A stretch of 64,000 nt of DNA from positions 22,816,001 through 22,880,000 of the forward strand of contig NC_135240.1 in assembly GCF_947623445.1 (NCBI RefSeq). Direction: 5' to 3'. The position numbers and the translations under genes were made by a program. Each line of letters begins with the position of its first letter. The stretch's first letter is position 1. The stretch comes from Clavelina lepadiformis (lineage: Eukaryota; Chordata; Ascidiacea; Aplousobranchia; Clavelinidae). Positions 61,196 to 64,000 of this stretch are shown here, piece after piece. The notes under the pieces were generated by a model. It saw nothing but the letters and a program-made list of their open reading frames with translations. It searched no databases and had not been told where the DNA came from.

Positions 61196-64000
61196 ATGGC
61201 ATCCTCAGAAAAAGAACTCATGATAAGTGGTGTGAAGGTGTGTTTTCCATGCAAACCATACCCTTCGCAGTTGTCCATGATGAATAAAATCATCAAAGGA
61301 TTAGAACAACAGCAACATTGCCTTCTTGAAAGTCCAACGGGAAGTGGAAAAAGCTTGGCACTTTTGTGTTCTGCCTTAGCCTGGCAAAAGAATATGACAC
61401 AGAGAGTAATGGATGAAGCAGCTGCTAATGAGAAGAAAGAAGCTAGGACTGATTCACTTGAAAGCAATGGGGAAGACTTTGAAAAAAACTCGACATCTAA
61501 TTCGAAAGTGAAATCGTTGAATGAAATTGAGAAAAAGTTGAAAGTTCCAAAGATCTGGTTTGGTACTCGAACTCATAAACAAATTGCTCAAATCACTCAT
61601 GAGTTGGCACGCACTGCTTACAAGACCACAAACATGACTATTTTATCAAGCCGTGAACATTCTTGCATTCATCCTTTCAACAAAGAATCCAGAAATAAAA
61701 ATGATGGTTGTCGTGATCTTGTCAAAGGCAAACACGAAGAGTTGCCAGGCAGCCACTGTGTTTACTATCAGAATGTACATCGAATGAAAACTCACTCCAG
61801 TTTGTATAGTTGTGGCATAACAACAGCATGGGACCTTGAAGAACTGGTTACCCTGGGCAATAGAATAAAAGCATGCCCATATTACAGCACTCGAGAGCTT
61901 ATAAGCTCTGCATCTATCATTTTCTGTCCATACAATTATTTAATTGACCCTTCAATTCGTGCACAAATGTCCATCAATCTCAAAGACCAAGTGGTGATTG
62001 TTGATGAGGCCCACAACATTGAAGACACTTCACGGGAAGCTGCTGGTTTTACCGTCGAAGAATCTGAACTTGTAAACACTATTGCAGATCTTGATCATAT
62101 GATTGTCGATAAAATAAAACCTGAACAGCATGAAGCTTTGCATTTACTTTGCACAAAAATTGGTCAGTGGTTGCATAAGTGTTCTAGCAGCCTCAAGGAA
62201 ACATCTCATGACACTTGGACAAAAGTTTGGGCTGGCATGGAATTCATTTCCCATCTCTCAGATTGGGGAATCACTGATGGTACTTTACCAGAGATAAAGA
62301 GATTTTTCCAGGAAGTGATGGAAACTGATGAGGAAGAGGAAGAACATCCAGCAGCTTCTGTGCTCCATACAGCCAGCCAAAGTTTGATAGGTGGTTTATT
62401 GCACGTTTTGGAGTATTTAATGTACGATTCTCACAGGTTCATAAAAGACTATCGAATTGCAGTAATTCGTTCTGCACAATATGGTGTGCCTCCTCCCAAA
62501 CGAACAAGAGAAGGCTGGATTGCTATCAACAAGAGATCAATGAGATATTATACTGTGAACTTACACTTTTGGTGCCTTAACCCAGCTGTGGCATTTTCAG
62601 ACTTGTCATCTGCCAGGAGCATTGTGTTGACCTCTGGTACCTTGTCACCAATGTCTTCATTTTCTTCAGAACTCGGTTTATCATTTCCAATACAACTGGA
62701 AGCTTCACATGTCATTTCAGACTCACAGGTGTGGGTTGGATCGATAGGGGCTGGACCAACTGGTCATACGTTGCAGGCTACCTACCAAAATACAAGTGCT
62801 TTGCGGTTTCAAGATGAGCTCGGTCAGTTGGTAAATAAGGTTTGTAGAATTGTTCCACATGGGGTTTTATGTTTTTTCTCCAGCTACAGTTTGCTTGAGA
62901 AGCTCAGTGAAAGATGGAGATGTACGGGTTTGTGGGATAGCATATCTGAAAGGAAAGTAATTTTTTGTGAACCACATGGGAGAAACAAGGCGGAATTTGA
63001 AGAAACCCTGAAGAAATTTTACGAAGTTGTGTCATCTGAAAGAACAAATGGAGTCACCGGTCCTTTGCTTCTTGCTGTATGTCGTGGAAAAGTTAGTGAG
63101 GGTCTGGATTTTTCTGACAACAATGCCAGAGCTGTCATTACTGTTGGTATACCCTTCCCCAACTACAAAGATCGGCAAGTTGAGCTCAAGCGAGAATACA
63201 ATGATCAAAATTCAAAAAGTCGTGGTCTGCTGTCAGGGAGTGAATGGTATGAAATTCAAGCTTTTAGAGCACTTAATCAAGCACTAGGTCGTTGCATAAG
63301 ACACAGGAATGACTGGGGTGCATTAATCATTGTTGATGATCGATTTTGCAAGAACCCAAAACGTTATTGCAAGGGTCTCTCCAAATGGGTGAGACAGAAA
63401 GTACTGCGTTATTTGTCTTTCCAAACAGTACAAGAGTCTCTTGAAACGTTTTGCAACATGCACAAATCCGGTGTGGCTGGAACCCTGCCTATTTCTTTAA
63501 ATGGTGATATTTCCATATCATGCACCAACAACATTGTCATCGATGTCGAAAGTCCGTGCTGTTCCAGCTACGTAGCATCAGACAGTAGGATAAAGTCATT
63601 TGTTGACACTCCAAAGGTTGCAAAAACCAACCACGCTTGTAAAAGCAAAGAAAAATCAAAATCGATAACAACAGAGTTTGTAAAATCATCTTTTCCATTA
63701 AAAACATTCTCAACTTCATCCAACAAGGAAGTTATAGTTTTAAACGAATTAAATGATCCAAAACAAAAGACTTTAACAGCAGATACATTTGAGTCTGATG
63801 TTGATGATGTTGTATTTATCTCATCCACTCCCAAAAAGAAGCAGTCTACCATAATTATCCCAGAGTCTCCTGAAGATTCTGTGGAAGTTGACGATGACTT
63901 TAGACCTTTGACGGTGTGCTCAACGAAGAGAAAGAGTTATCCTGGCCGCTCTAAGAAAACAATAGCACAGCAACTTGCAAAGAAATACAAACAGGCTATG
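61196..64000 (+). CDS. BRIP1: BRIP1/FANCJ DNA helicase (3' end beyond window)
   Basis: One open frame of 935 codons from the ATG at 61196 to the right edge, with no intron. It is an XPD-family 5'-3' Fe-S DNA helicase of the Fanconi anaemia/BRCA1 pathway, acting on crosslinks and G-quadruplexes in the nucleus. Visible motifs: GVKVCFPCKPYPSQL (Q-motif region), Walker A ESPTGSGKS (~45-53), GTRTHKQIAQIT, four Fe-S cysteines at 157, 172, 188 and 227, VVIVDEAHNIED (DEAH 270-273), LNFWCLNPAVAFSD-like LHFWCLNPAVAFSDL, VLTSGTLSPMSSFSSELG, VCRGKVSEGLDFSD and the motif VI block ALNQALGRCIRHRNDWGA. After ~740 the sequence becomes a Lys/Ser/Asp-rich tail, as in the family. The long insert between motifs I and Ia of human BRIP1 is much shorter here. 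An upstream noncoding exon is possible (AG at ~61164). Confidence 0.97.
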   Translation, partial: MASSEKELMISGVKVCFPCKPYPSQLSMMNKIIKGLEQQQHCLLESPTGSGKSLALLCSALAWQKNMTQRVMDEAAANEKKEARTDSLESNGEDFEKNSTSNSKVKSLNEIEKKLKVPKIWFGTRTHKQIAQITHELARTAYKTTNMTILSSREHSCIHPFNKESRNKNDGCRDLVKGKHEELPGSHCVYYQNVHRMKTHSSLYSCGITTAWDLEELVTLGNRIKACPYYSTRELISSASIIFCPYNYLIDPSIRAQMSINLKDQVVIVDEAHNIEDTSREAAGFTVEESELVNTIADLDHMIVDKIKPEQHEALHLLCTKIGQWLHKCSSSLKETSHDTWTKVWAGMEFISHLSDWGITDGTLPEIKRFFQEVMETDEEEEEHPAASVLHTASQSLIGGLLHVLEYLMYDSHRFIKDYRIAVIRSAQYGVPPPKRTREGWIAINKRSMRYYTVNLHFWCLNPAVAFSDLSSARSIVLTSGTLSPMSSFSSELGLSFPIQLEASHVISDSQVWVGSIGAGPTGHTLQATYQNTSALRFQDELGQLVNKVCRIVPHGVLCFFSSYSLLEKLSERWRCTGLWDSISERKVIFCEPHGRNKAEFEETLKKFYEVVSSERTNGVTGPLLLAVCRGKVSEGLDFSDNNARAVITVGIPFPNYKDRQVELKREYNDQNSKSRGLLSGSEWYEIQAFRALNQALGRCIRHRNDWGALIIVDDRFCKNPKRYCKGLSKWVRQKVLRYLSFQTVQESLETFCNMHKSGVAGTLPISLNGDISISCTNNIVIDVESPCCSSYVASDSRIKSFVDTPKVAKTNHACKSKEKSKSITTEFVKSSFPLKTFSTSSNKEVIVLNELNDPKQKTLTADTFESDVDDVVFISSTPKKKQSTIIIPESPEDSVEVDDDFRPLTVCSTKRKSYPGRSKKTIAQQLAKKYKQAM

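Overview
The window is animal nuclear DNA: AT-rich, with multi-exon genes, mostly short GT-AG introns and several classes of DNA transposon. The host genes (alpha-catenin, maspardin, BRIP1/FANCJ, MRPS26, SREK1IP1, beta-1,4-galactosyltransferase, a GIN1-like gene, a ZP-domain membrane protein) are metazoan. Gene density and intron sizes suggest an invertebrate deuterostome, most likely a tunicate/ascidian. That placement is inference, not proven by one marker.

Layout. 1.5-3.8 kb (-): three 5' exons of a beta-1,4-galactosyltransferase gene running off the left edge. 7.03-15.48 kb: an 8.45-kb mobile element flanked by a perfect 8-bp target-site duplication. Its long terminal inverted repeats are built of ~43-bp tandem repeats, and it carries an intron-rich gene for a C2H2 / SWIM / Cys-cluster / Ulp1-like protease / PHD protein. 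It looks KDZ/Zisupton-like and is the most unusual object here. A 358-bp hAT MITE sits in one of its introns. 18.8-26.4 kb (+): complete alpha-catenin in 19 exons, 897 aa. 27.8-30.9 kb (+): complete maspardin (SPG21) in 7 exons, with Gly in the nucleophile-elbow position. 32.1-36.7 kb (-): complete ZP-domain type I membrane protein in 8 exons. 38.9-41.4 kb (-): mitochondrial ribosomal protein S26. 41.45-45.0 kb: a hAT element carrying only transposase fragments, itself interrupted by a 1.8-kb element with CACTA-type ends; the composite lies about 90 bp upstream of the MRPS26 start. 46.7-49.0 kb (+): intact 7-exon GIN1-like gene, converging on SREK1IP1 (-, 49.9-50.3 kb). 53.8-56.5 kb (+): a 7-exon gene for an unidentified, probably mitochondrial, single-pass protein with an acidic tail. 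61.2 kb to the right edge (+): BRIP1/FANCJ helicase as one uninterrupted 935-codon exon.

The host genes are housekeeping or cell-surface genes with no evident shared pathway. The mobile elements form nested layers: CACTA-like in hAT, hAT MITE in the KDZ-like element, hAT MITE in an alpha-catenin intron. Six elements have exact 8-bp duplications or other readable termini, so the insertion history can be read directly. Exon borders were placed by eye from GT/AG sites, phase agreement and remembered family sequences; no alignment was run.
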